DNA of 64,000 nucleotides from Echinometra lucunter (Eukaryota; Echinodermata; Echinoidea; Camarodonta; Echinometridae): NCBI GenBank assembly GCA_029962745.1, contig JAPZVO010000043.1, forward strand, positions 62,001 to 126,000, read 5' to 3'. Within the stretch, counting starts at the first letter, position 1; each line of letters starts with the position of its first letter. A program made the position numbers and the translations under genes. The notes beneath the pieces were generated by a model. That model made no database searches, was not told where the DNA came from, and was given only the letters and a program-made list of their open reading frames with translations. Shown piece by piece: positions 11,455 to 21,301 of this stretch.

Positions 11455-12346
11455 ATGTCTATTCGGAATATACACGACTTACGTACCGTGAGTGCCCAAG
11501 AAAATCCCATTGGTTCTGTTTTGGAGGCTGAACTTAAACTTGGGGCGGAGGAGATGCAAGCAGGGTGGCAGGCGGGCTTCAGTACGCGAGAACAGAGGGC
11601 GTATTTTTACAATACTTCGACAGGTGTTGCGTAGTGGCAAAGTCCGTCTCCTGATGTAACCGATGGCAGCGATACGTCACCTACCCAACCTCCATCTAGA
11701 GAACAGAAGCCCAAACTTCCTTCGATACCCGAAGGCCTGAAACCACCCCAGACTCCAGCAGCTGCTCCTTACACCAAGGATATATTTCATTTCCCTGAAG
11801 CCTCCACCACTCCAGTCTCTACACCGGACATGAAAAGAACGTGTACCCAGGTAAGTCCAACCCGATATTTTTCGTTTTTCGTGTGTATAATGGTGGTACA
11901 TGGTGTGTTGTATGTACGGACGAATGGATACTATAGAAATGAAAGAGATGCTTTCTTTATGTGTGTGCTCATCCAACTATCCCTGAGAAGTTAATGATTG
12001 CATTCCTCTCTTTGCATTGACTATCCAGGCTGTCGACATCGTTGAAAATGGGCATGCTGCTACCAAGAAGGCGAGGAGGCACCTGACACTTGAGCTTCCG
12101 TCCAAGGTCCCAGAATTCATACCGGAGCAAAAACCAGGCGCTGAGAAGAACGGGGGATTTCCTGAAGACGTGCACCCAGTCCCTCTGGGTGGTATGCGTT
12201 ATGCCGTCGTTAAATATTTTAACAAGGAGATCTACGTGAACGTCAGGGAGTATTAAAACGTAGGTCACCGTGGGACCCGGATGATGGCCGGACGGACGGG
12301 CATCAACCTCACGAGGGAAAATTGGAACCGTCTGGCAGCGGTTACA

Positions 12347-12665
12347 CGACATTTGCTCCGGCGACATTTGCTCCGCCGACAACTGCTCCGAAAATGACGA
12401 CAAGTGCTCTGCGACAATTGCTCCGCCGACAATTGCTCCGCCGACAATTGCTCTGCCGACATTTGCTCCGCCGACATTTGCTCCGCCGACATATGCTCCG
12501 CCGACATATATCCTCCAAAACGACATTTGCTCCGCCGACATATGCTCCACCGACATTTGCTCCGCCGACATAATGCTCTGCCGACATATGCTCCGCCGAC
12601 ATATGCTCCAAAACGACGACATGTATTTGCTCCGCCGACACATGCTCCGCCGACATATGCTCCGC
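12347..12665. repeat. 15-bp minisatellite array (left end of foldback)
   Basis: About 20 copies of gacatttgctccgcc with variants (atatgct, caattgct) and a few interruptions (gaaaatgacgacaagt). The unit length is a multiple of three and lacks stops in most phases, so all six frames stay open. They give repeating pentapeptides such as LRRHL, SAEQM, GGANV and APPTF. The 270-codon minus-strand frame over 11969-12781 is an artefact of this. Confidence 0.9.
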
Positions 12666-13315
12666 CGAATTATTTCGACAATGATGTAAGAACTGCCCCG
12701 CTGACTAATTAATTCCGTAGACACTACACTTGAACTGGTGACAATTGCTCCATCGACGCCATAAAATGAAATGGAAAGCATACCCTCTGACGTAGCCTAG
12801 AATTTTCAACAAGGGGAGGGGGAGGCGAAGCGAGGGAGCAAAGCGACGGAGCTGGGGAATTTGTTGGAGAGGGTTATTCCCCCTCCCACGTTAGGGAGAT
12901 TTTTTTTTAAATTCTTGAATGGAAATGATATTTTCTGCACACTAACATACAGTATTAGGGGAAACTGATATGAGAGGTGGCATATAATGGGGGGGGGGGG
13001 GGGGGCATGGCGAGGATGTTGGAAGGGGTATTCCCCACCCACTGTAGAGAGATTCTTTGTAAATTCGTGCATAAAAACAGCACTTCCTGCACACTAAAAA
13101 TCAGCATAAGGGGTGACTTATATGAGAAGTGGCGGTTCTAGAACAACTCCCCGGAGGACAAGCCCCCCCCCCCCCCCGCCCCCGAGGACGACTTTCCCGG
13201 AGGAAAACTGATTTCAATCAACACATCTATTCTAGTGAGAAATCAATTTACGTTCCTTTTCTTTAGAATTTTCACTTTTTGTTTATTTTTAGAAATTCTT
13301 CTGCTTCAATAGAAA

Positions 13316-13359
<44 letters not shown>

Positions 13360-14623
13360 CTAGAATAGGAGTGCCCTACATTTAAGGCTGACAGTTCAAT
13401 TTTTATGTATTTCTACAGTATATTTCCGTTTTTCACATTCAACATCAAATGCGCAAGATCATGAAACAGATTACCCTTAAAATAAATATATCAAATAAAT
13501 AAAGTTAGTGATTAAGATATAGAAGTTTCAGTGAAATTAGGCAATGTAAGTTAATGAAAGTGGAGGAGACTATTTAAAAAATATTAAACAGCAGCTCATC
13601 TCAAGAGAACAAATAGCAATTAAAACTGATACATGAATTGTATTATGCAAATACATTGTGTAGTTAGTAAGTATATCAAACTTAACAACAACCACCCCCT
13701 TAAAGTTTTTTTTTTTAATATTCTGTTATTCTTTTCTTTCGGTGACATCAATATGTACAACCATAGCAAACAAATTACAATCATAAACTGACAATAACTT
13801 TATACGTACAATGGTACCAGTAAAATCAAAGTTTTATATACATAGACTTGTAAATCATTTCAGTTAACTAACAATGTGATTAATGGTCCTTTCTGTGTTT
13901 CTTTCACTGAAAGAAAGATTAATAATGGAATGAGGAAGAAACAAAATAAAGAGGAAAGACAGAAGCACCCGCACATCCCAGCACAACACCTAATCCCTCC
14001 CCTTCAGCCCTTCAGCCCCCCCCCCCACAACACCCCTTCCCTTTCCCGATCCCTGAACATACCCCTCGCATTTCGTGACTTACAAGAGCGTGAGAATCTG
14101 CAGCAAGTGTCGTCTATTCCGGAGCATATTTTCGGCGGAGCAATTAACGTTGGAGTGTAATCATAGAGCCATTGCATGTAATTTCAACTTTACGATATTC
14201 GATCCATTTCGGGTGTGAATGGGAGGGTACGCGCGTGTGTGTGTATGTGCGGTTCCATGACAATTGCTCCCAAGGAAACATTAACACTAATATAATTAAT
14301 CCTTATTCATGTTAATCTCAAAATCATTCTAAACCAAAACCCCTACAGCCCAAAACCTACGTCCATGGGAAAATTAAAAGAGGGCTATTATCGCAGACGC
14401 ACATCTCGCGTCATCGTATGTGCATGTTTGCTCCTGTAAGTTTTTACAGAAAATCGCTGGATGGGGGGAGGGGGGGGGGGGGGTGGCCGGGGCTGGCCAG
14501 GGGGCATCGGAGTGCCTTTCGAAGTTGGGGAGCATCACCGAAAAGATGCGCTAAAAGCTGAAAGCAAACAAACAAACAAACAAAAAAGAACTATATGAAT
14601 CTTCGACCGCGCAAGGTCGACAT

Positions 14624-15738
14624 TTATGCCTCCGCCATTGCAAGATAAATTAATTTGAAATTCAATTCAGTTCAATTCTATTTCGGTTTTATTGTAAAAG
14701 GAAATAATTGGTGCGTGACAAAAGTCCGAAGACTCATCATATTTACAACATAAGACAATATTCAAATAACAGTTAAATGGAAACTAAAATAAGATACATG
14801 CAAGGAGCAGTGCTAGATGTAAAAAATAATTATGAACATTGTTATATTGAATTTAATTGCACATGCCAGTAAAAATAGTAAAAAAAAATATACAAATAAA
14901 TAAACAAACAAACAAACAAGTTTGTGAACATTTGGGAGAAAACTTAACCGGGGGGGGGGGGGGGGGGGGGGGGAATTAGATGAAATAAATCCTTTGCAGT
15001 AATAACTAAATTCACAAAATACAAACTAAACAACTTGCAATAAAGTTTACAACCCAGGAATACGATGAATATAGATGGGACGCATCGCCATAAAACTGTA
15101 AATAAATGTGACATACAAGCTCAGAAACTCGCCATTGCAAAATTCAATTAACCTCTGAGATTATCAAAAGAATATTAAGATAGGATAGATTTAGTGTGTG
15201 GTTATCAAATATGTTTAAACATGCATTTAAATTAATTAAGATATTACAGTGTTTAAAAATATGAGAAGAGCGCTTTAATGGCAGAAATATCCAAATGCTT
15301 GTAGAAAATGAGCCTACCTAAAACTGGAGAAATTTTTTTAATCAATATATCGGGAGTATATTTCACATTCATATTTTTAATTGTTTATTTTCACCGAAGC
15401 AATGACATCTTTGACCTTGTGACCCCAAATCTAGTCAGACCATTGTCCCTCCCATATTCATACATGAGCAAAGTTTGAAGCTAAACTGTCACAGAGTTGT
15501 TAAGTTATCGCACGAACAAGCTTAATGTTCATGTATATAATGACGTCTATGACCTTTGACCTTGAGACCCGAACTCTAATCGGATCATTGTCCCTTCTAC
15601 ATGCGTCTTGAGCCCAGTTCGAAGTTGATCCGTCAAGCAGTTCTTAAGTTATCGCGAGAAAGGAAAACGGGACGGACGGACGGACAACCCGCTAACATAA
15701 TGCCTCCGGCACCTATCTTCGGTGGGCGGAGGCACCTT
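14624..15738. mobile_element. MITE-like insert with TGCCTCCGCC ends
   Basis: The left end reads tttatgcctccgcc and the right end ggcggaggcacc, inverted to each other. The right part holds repeated tgacctttgacctt-type segments, acggacggacgg and aacataatgcctccgg. This is a repeat style common in marine invertebrate genomes. No coding sequence; boundaries are approximate and no TSD is certain. A poly-G run sits at 14950-14973. Confidence 0.4.
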
Positions 15739-16039
15739 TAATGGGCTATTTTGACATACCGCAGTATTTCTATCTTTGCAAACTACTTTGCAGTTTGTTT
15801 AGATCTACTCTGATTTACTATGATTACTCTGATTACGTAGATTATTTAGAGTGACCTATAATGATAAACATGATAAAGGCATGCCCTCAAATTCACTGAA
15901 TGGTGTCGTGGGGGCAAGGTTCAAGTATCGTGGTTTCCAAAACATTTCGGTGGAGAAATTGGCGGCGAGGCAATTGTCATAATCATTATCAATTGTCGGA
16001 GCAGAGTTGAAGTATTATCAATTTATTGATGATTATAAT

Positions 16040-16477
16040 TAATTCGGCGGAGCAAATGTCGTCCGATCATATGTCGCCGGAGCATATGTCGGCGGAGCAA
16101 ATGTCGTCGTTTTGGAGCATAATTCGGCGGAGTATATGTCGGCGGAGTATTATGTCGGCGGAGCAAATGTCGCCGGAGCAAATGTCGGCGGAGCAAATGT
16201 CGGCGGAGCATATGTCGGCGGAGCATATGTCGGCGGAGCAAATGTCGTTTTGGAGGATATATATCGGCGGAGCATATTTCGGCGGAGCAAATGTCGGCGG
16301 AGCAAATGTCGTCGTTTCGGAGCAAATGTCGGCGGAGCAATTGTCGGCGGAGCAATTGTCGGCGGAGCATATGTCGGCGGATCATATGTCGCGGAGCACT
16401 TGTCGCGGAGTACTTGTCGTCATTTTCGGAGCAGTTGTCGGCGGAGCAAATGTCGCCGGAGCAAATGTCATGAAATC
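16040..16477. repeat. 15-bp minisatellite array (right end of foldback)
   Basis: Inverted relative to the left array: unit ggcggagcaaatgtc, roughly 28 copies with variants (catatgtc, caattgtc). Its outermost ~60 bp mirror the outermost ~60 bp of the left array, including the interrupting cgtcattttcggagc segment. This shows that the two arrays are the element's termini and not independent satellites. Confidence 0.88.
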
Positions 16478-16688
16478 CTGGCAGCAGACGTAAAGGAGAT
16501 CGACCAGGCGATCGATCAAAAGAGAATCCAACTTTTGCAAAACAATAAATCTTAAACTGTTTTCAGCCATGTATATAAGTTCCATATCTATTCCGTAGTA
16601 AATATGGATATCTATATGTGTGTTTTATCTATGTCTGTTTCATTTTAGAAATCGGCAAACGGTTCATGATGATACTGGCGATGATACT

Positions 16689-17114
16689 CCATGGTCAATC
16701 GATCAGAGGGATAAACACCTCCGAAGATTCCTCCGGCTGCTTTATCATTTTTCATGATACGATCAATGTCTCAAGCATACATCTTTACACGGAATAGTTA
16801 AACAGGATGTTACGGGCTCGGTCAATTTCTAGAATGTTGTCAAATTCAGCATAGACCACAATATTCACACCTTGTGGTAGATTCTTCTTGAAATGTATCT
16901 CGAGGCGTAGGTTTGCTTCTTCAAATTGAAATGTTGGCCTGATGACAAGTCAGGGAAGAGGTCGAAGGCGCAGAGTGCGTATCCACGATCGTAATCCTCC
17001 CTACTGATGCCGTTTCCAGCATCCCTAAACATTTTATCTGTTCCTGAAAAAAGTGTGTGGTAAGCTCTGATTGAAGTGGCTCCAGCGACACGTCCGAAAT
17101 CAGGAGTTAATGGT
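16689..17114. repeat. Duplicated copy of the protease/capsid junction (source 19342-19765)
   Basis: These 426 bp are a close copy, in the same orientation, of 19342-19765, which holds the 3' half of the capsid gene and the start of the protease gene. With the adjoining array it forms the first, internally deleted copy of a duplication (see 17115-17732). It is not functional. Confidence 0.85.
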
Positions 17115-17732
17115 GGAGCAAATGTCGTCGTTTTGGAGCATAATTCGGCGGAGTATATGTCGGCGGAGTATTATGTCGGCGGAGCAAATGTCGCCGGAGC
17201 AAATGTCGGCGGAGCAAATGTCGGCGGAGCATATGTCGGTGGAGCATATGTCGGCGGAGCAAATGTCGTTTTGGAGGATATATGTCGGCGGAGCATATTT
17301 CGGCGGAGCAAATGTCGGCGGAGCAAATGTCGTCGTTTCGGAGCAAATGTCGGCGGAGCAATTGTCGGCGGAGCAATTGTCGGCGGAGCAATTGTCGGCG
17401 GAGCAAATGTCGGCGGAGCATATGTCGGCGGAGCATATGTCGCGGAGCACTTGTCGCGGAGTACTTGTCGTCATTTTCGGAGCAGTTGTCGGCGGAGCAA
17501 ATGTCGCCGGAGCAAATGTCATGAAATCCTGGCAGCAGACGTAAAGGAGATCGACCAGGCGATCGATCAAAAGAGAATCCAACTTTTGCAAAACAATAAA
17601 TCTTAAACTGTGTTCAGCCATGTATATAAGTTCCATATCTATTCCGTAGTAAATATGGATATCTATATGTGTGTTTTATCTATGTCTCTTTCATTTTAGA
17701 AATCGGCAAACGGTTCATGATGATACTGGCGG
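17115..17732. repeat. Second copy of foldback end plus PC4 C-terminal exon
   Basis: This repeats 16100-16682 almost exactly: part of the 15-bp array, the PC4 C-terminal segment ending at TAA 17604-17606, the AATAAA, and the acceptor region of the next gene. The junction at 17111-17118 (taatggt|ggagcaaatg) joins capsid sequence directly to array sequence. The duplication must postdate the foldback insertion, because the foldback end is copied within it. Confidence 0.85.
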
Positions 17733-18304
17733 GAATCGTAGTGGTAGAGCTATTTCAGATGATCTTCAGCTTGATGATACCGAGCCAGCCAGATTGCGAA
17801 GGTTGTCAACAACACTATCCCTCGTCTTATCATGCCTGCTTGAACTTTAAAATGCCTTATCATTGGGACAATAATATTATTTATGAACTTATTGAATCAG
17901 GGGCTGTCAGATTGTCTACAAAAAATGGGAATGGGAAGTTTTGGGAAAAATGGCGAGTGTTTTACGCATGTGGTCAGGGAATGGAATGACGCTTTTCTTT
18001 GTCTGTCAGACACGTGGTACACTCTGGTTGAGAACATCCTCATCACACATGCCTATGATGTGGATTATTTTCTAGAAGCGTATGAACAATATTACGAGAA
18101 AAGTCCAAGCGATGATTATGTCATGCATCAAGAAGTCGATCAATTCAATCCCAATGATGGGAAAAATGATTCTACATCCTTTACCAATGATTTGCTCGAG
18201 ATGTACGGTGACGAATTTGCGGAAGATTCTGAAGCATCGGAGGAGGGGGGGGGGGGGGTGATGACGAAGAATATGTACTGCCTCCAATGCATATTACTTT
18301 CTAG
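17700..18304 (+). pseudogene. Polinton plus-strand gene with Cys/His motif, function unknown
   Basis: A predicted acceptor (tcattttag) precedes the reading frame at 17700. One segment contains C-x2-C followed by HYPSSYHACL, a compact Cys/His cluster. The coding signal then shifts frame near 17940-17980 and continues as an acidic segment (QFNPNDGKNDS, EMYGDEFAEDSEASEE). A poly-G run at 18245-18258 causes a further frame change; the other frame ends at TAG 18302-18304. An ATTAAA signal lies at 18472-18477. Similar Cys/His clusters occur in other aquatic dsDNA virus-like proteins as far as I recall, but I can assign no function. At least two frameshifts make it a pseudogene unless the poly-G length is an assembly error. 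Confidence 0.5.
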
Positions 18305-18650
18305 AAATATGTTTATGATAAATATCAAGATGTCCATGTTATCCAACAGTTTGTCGATTAGTACAGCACATCCTTTACCAATTCATATGTATCCTCCCAT
18401 GAGCACATGTACATAATTATTGACTGATATCGATGATTGTACATTACCTTATGAGGTTAAGATGTTCGTGTATTAAAGAGTTGTTTGAAGTGTAATGCAA
18501 TGTCTCTGTGTTATATTATTTGGGGAAGTTTGCGTTTTTCTTATGAGGAGGGCTGTGCATGCTTGAGTCTGGATGATGATGGTTTGGAGTGAGTGTTTTC
18601 TTTTTGCGAAAGGTATTACAAAGCAAAAGTGTGAGGGCGAAGAATGTAGG

Positions 18651-18687
<37 letters not shown>

Positions 18688-18907
18688 TAGCGAAAAGTGA
18701 GAAATGGAGAGAAAAAAGAGTGAGAGAAAATGGGAAGGCGAAAAATAAAGCAGGAAAAAGAGAGCAACTTGCGAATGAGTCAGTGGACGATCGAAATGAT
18801 GAGACGCGTGATACAAATTCAATGCTATTTACAATTTTAAATTTTTTTTTAGCACATCATCACAGCACAGCATACGATTACAATTGACATAGTATATGCA
18901 TGATGAA
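18305..18907. other. Convergent intergenic region with polyA signal and (GA)n
   Basis: Lies between the convergent plus-strand gene and the minus-strand protease. It holds the ATTAAA signal at 18472-18477 followed by GT-rich sequence, and a (GA)n tract at 18653-18682 that opens frames on both strands. No gene supported. Confidence 0.6.
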
Positions 18908-19408
18908 TCAAAGAGAGGCGTGAGAAAGAGCCTTGGCTATTTGGTCATGCAAGTAGTTCGTTTCATGAACCGGCTGATCATAAGCATAATAGGTTTTCAC
19001 ATAGTCCCGGACAGGATGATCGTTCGAATGTGTATCAGAAGAAAGTAGACGCGTGAGAGTGTCCATGCCACGGCCACGGGCACGATGCGTGAGGAAGAAT
19101 ACCACATAATGTCCACAGACAGTAGAAAAGTCTCCCTGGAGCTTGAAGTTGTTCCAATTGGTTTGACGCTTCGTATGTTGACGCAGGAAATGCCGGATGT
19201 TTCCAGGGGGTGATGGGAGGCCGTAAGAGTCGAAATAATTTGAATTTCCACAGTTGTCCAGAAATATACCTATCCAGTGACTACCTGGTTCCTGGGTAGG
19301 GTCCAAGTTTACAACATAAGCCGAAGGTCGGGGTACCGCTTCCATGGTCAATCGATCAGAGGGATAAACACCTCCGAAGATTCCTCCGGCTGCTTTATCA
19401 TTTTTCAT
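18908..19408 (-). CDS. PRO: Adenain-type cysteine protease (Polinton PRO)
   Basis: 166 uninterrupted codons. The catalytic layout of the adenovirus-type maturation protease (C5 family) is complete: H44 in PGSHWIGIF, D60 in YFDSYGLP, Q91 in LQGDFSTVC as oxyanion residue, and C98 in STVCGHYVVFF. In Polintons this enzyme is thought to process capsid proteins. The N-terminal region (GGVYPSDRL) is the usual start of the domain. The frame remains open upstream only to a TGA, and an earlier ATG at 19433-19435, two bases from the capsid stop codon, would reach that TGA at its fourth codon. Either the ATG at 19406-19408 is used or the true start is broken. The length is slightly short for the family. 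Confidence 0.9.
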   Translation of the reverse strand: MKNDKAAGGIFGGVYPSDRLTMEAVPRPSAYVVNLDPTQEPGSHWIGIFLDNCGNSNYFDSYGLPSPPGNIRHFLRQHTKRQTNWNNFKLQGDFSTVCGHYVVFFLTHRARGRGMDTLTRLLSSDTHSNDHPVRDYVKTYYAYDQPVHETNYLHDQIAKALSHASL

Positions 19409-19437
19409 GATACGATCAATGTCTCAAGCATACATCT

Positions 19438-20552
19438 TTACACGGAATAGTTAAACAGGATGTTACGGGCTCGGTCAATTTCTAGAATGTTGTCAAATTC
19501 AGCATAGACCACAATATTCACACCTTGTGGTAGATTCTTCTTGAAATGTATTTGAGGCGTAGGTTTGCTTCTTCAAGTTGAAATGCTGGCCTGATGACAA
19601 GTCAGGGAAGAGGTCGAAGGCGCAGAGTGCGTATCCACGATCGTAATCCTCCCTACTGATGCCGTTTCCAGCATCTCTAAACATTTTATCTGTTCCTGAA
19701 AAAGTGTGTGGTAAGCTCTGATTGAAGTGGCTCCAGCGACACGTCCGAAATCAGGAGTTAATGGTTTAAATGGGACTTGTGTGGCATCCACGTAGAGGGA
19801 CATGTAATTGACGTCAAAGTGTTGGAAGTTGAAGGGATTGTGATGGATAGCTGCCACTGAATGCATTGTTGTCTACACAGCCAATGATAAGACGCTGGAG
19901 AATCTGTCGCAGGAAGACATGGTCCTGTTGCAACGTCATTTCTCCGCGAGGGACAGAGAGAACTTTGCACATAACACGTCGTACTGGATATTTCGCCGTT
20001 CCCTATTCCAACGCTCTTGCATGCCCTATCATTACAGATGGGGAAACTTTGACCTTCCGAACAAAGAGGGAGCAATCTTGTAGGAAGCATTGTCGGTTGC
20101 AGACATGGGTGAAAATTCTTCCTTTCTTCTGATGATTTTAACTCGTATATCTACGCCATTCAACGGATGCTTGGCTGGAAGAATAGATCACAATGAAGGG
20201 GACCAGTCATCTCAAAACTGTTGGACGATTTGATGCAAGCGTGTCTCTTCTTCAAACCATGGTTGACATCTCCACTGCTATCTAGAGGGTCAGCATTATC
20301 CATGGAACCTGTATTATCTTTGTAGAAGAGAAGCCGAGGTCAGCTGGGTCTCCTTGGCGTCTGAGAGAGGTCTAGGTATTCGATGCCTGAACCAGATATG
20401 TGAAACTCGATGGGTCCTCCATCTTAAAATTGAGCCACTGGCTGATACTCTACCCATTGCCCCTGTTCAATACTGGTTTGAGTCGGTGGAACGCTGAAGA
20501 GGTCCAACTCCGATTTGACACACTCACACGAATCGTTGTGGACGAAGGCCAT
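19438..20552 (-). pseudogene. MCP: Double-jelly-roll major capsid protein, frameshifted (Polinton MCP)
   Basis: ATG at 20550-20552; stop TAA at 19438-19440. Coding segments recognisable in different frames include VKSELDLFSVPPTQ near the start, GPIEFHISGSG, a central segment (GEMTLQQDHVFLRQ), NPFNFQHFDVNYMSLYVD, ISREDYDRGYALCAFDL and VVYAEFDNILEIDRARN at the end. This order is that of the Polinton major capsid, which builds the icosahedral shell. In-frame stops occur early (after VEYQPVAQF) and in the middle, plus several frame changes. About 370 codons remain, shorter than usual, so internal deletions are likely between about 20130 and 20400. Confidence 0.85.
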
Positions 20553-20592
20553 AGTCCTTAGATTTTTTTTTTTTTAATTATTATTATTATTC

Positions 20593-20966
20593 TCAGGCGT
20601 CAAAAATATCTCGAGTTCTTGCCTTTGCAGTGACGTTGGAACGACTGTTAGAGGTTTTTACGCGTTTCCCCTTTTTTATTGGATGGCCTGAACCTCCTTT
20701 TCTTTGATGCTGTCTTATCTAGATGGTCTGACAGAGCCCCCGCTACGAAATTGATTCCAGCATTGACAGCCCTCTGGGCCAACGAATTACCTCCTTTCCT
20801 GAAGGCAAGCTTTTTTAACCACGGCTTGCGTTCCTCTTCTCAAAAGAGGTATAGCGGCCCGCAGTCCTCTAGCCAGTAAACCTCCTATACCAAATCCCTG
20901 CTGTGTCATACCTCCTTAGAATACAGGTACGCCATTCCCTACTTGGCTGGTGTAATAATCAGAGGC
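20593..20966 (-). pseudogene. Small basic virion-type protein, frameshifted
   Basis: Begins DYYTSQVGNGVPVF, followed by a Gly-rich amphipathic stretch (QQGFGIGGLLARGLRAAIP) and then a basic tail with several stops and frame changes, ending at TGA 20593-20595. Position next to the capsid genes and composition resemble the small membrane-active or core proteins of adenovirus-like virions; this is an inference. No intact start codon is left, because the gene now abuts the truncated penton frame. Confidence 0.55.
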
Positions 20967-20976
20967 ACGAGAAGGG

Positions 20977-21261
20977 TCAAGAGTTCCCGGATGTCGTTGT
21001 AGTAACCATTTGGAATTTTATGTTCGGCCCAGCTTTATCCACCATTGGCTGAATACAGAATCCAGAGTTCAGGTGAGAAGAATGATTATACCATCTATGA
21101 GGGTAATGTAGTTCCACCAAGCCCATCTCCCATTCTCCCTCGAATACAACGGTGTGAGGTAGTCTCACTTTGAACGACGCCAGGGTATTCCCAGGGAAGA
21201 CATCGAGCGAGCTGTTGCTAGGCAGAGTCACATAATACGAAGATGCTGTTGTCTTAGCCAT
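20977..21261 (-). pseudogene. Penton-like minor capsid protein, N-terminal fragment
   Basis: 94 codons starting MAKTTASSYYVTLPSNSS and containing EGEWEMGLVELHYPHRWYN. This is the characteristic N-terminal part of the Polinton minor (penton-like) jelly-roll capsid protein. The family is normally well over 200 residues; here the frame stops after a threonine/serine stretch and the next gene begins only about 10 bp later. The C-terminal half is therefore deleted. The frame itself is uninterrupted. Confidence 0.75.
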
Positions 21262-21301
21262 GGTGAATGAACTAACAGTGACTTGTCACGGTTGTTCTCT
21301 T

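Larger units (their letters stand above)
12340..16477. mobile_element. Foldback element with 15-bp-repeat termini, inserted in the PC4 exon
   Basis: The element is flanked by the 8-bp direct repeat ctggcagc (12332-12339 and 16478-16485). Its inverted ends start ggttacac and gatttcat and then share gacatttgctccgg. Each end is an array of a 15-bp unit (gacatttgctccgcc): 12347-12665 on the left, about 16040-16470 inverted on the right. Removing the element and one TSD copy brings the two halves of the PC4 frame back into the same phase, so the boundaries are strongly supported. The interior has no transposase frame. It carries G-run blocks like those of element B, a segment (about 13440-13560) shared with element B, an (AT)n tract at 13319-13357 and a MITE-like unit. 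The insert is therefore non-autonomous and itself composite. Confidence 0.88.
11455..16555 (+). pseudogene. WW-like domain + PC4/p15-like coactivator gene, spliced, broken
   Basis: Exon 1 (ATG at 11455, donor cag|gtaagt after 11850) encodes a WW-like domain: W38, YFYN at 50-53 and W61. It then runs into a proline/serine-rich linker. Exon 2 starts after ctatccag at 12029 in the same frame (phase 0). It encodes a PC4/SUB1 single-stranded-DNA-binding coactivator domain (GGMRYAVVKYF, VNVREY, MMAGRTGINL, W-N-R-L). That fold binds ssDNA or promoter DNA, so a role in element transcription or replication is an inference. Breaks seen: TAG at 11632-11634 just before the second WW tryptophan, TAA at 12254-12256 inside the PC4 domain, and a 4138-bp foldback at 12340-16477. 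The PC4 C-terminal helix (EIDQAIDQKRIQ) resumes at 16486 and ends at TAA 16553, overlapping an AATAAA signal. A second copy of this tail is at 17537-17606. Confidence 0.8.

Noticed and set aside
12347..17525. CRISPR-like array
   Set aside because: The 15-bp units are contiguous with no unique spacers, and the host is eukaryotic.
11969..17636. Long open frames in all six phases (up to 270 codons) with pentapeptide-like repeats such as CRRSK, SAEQM and GGANV
   Set aside because: They are translations of a 15-bp tandem unit that has no stop in most phases. They run on both strands at once and coincide exactly with transposon termini, so they are not pentapeptide-repeat proteins.
18516..18887. 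Arg/Glu-rich and Leu/Ser-rich frames on both strands
   Set aside because: They arise from a (GA)n microsatellite at 18653-18682 and lie in convergent intergenic DNA.
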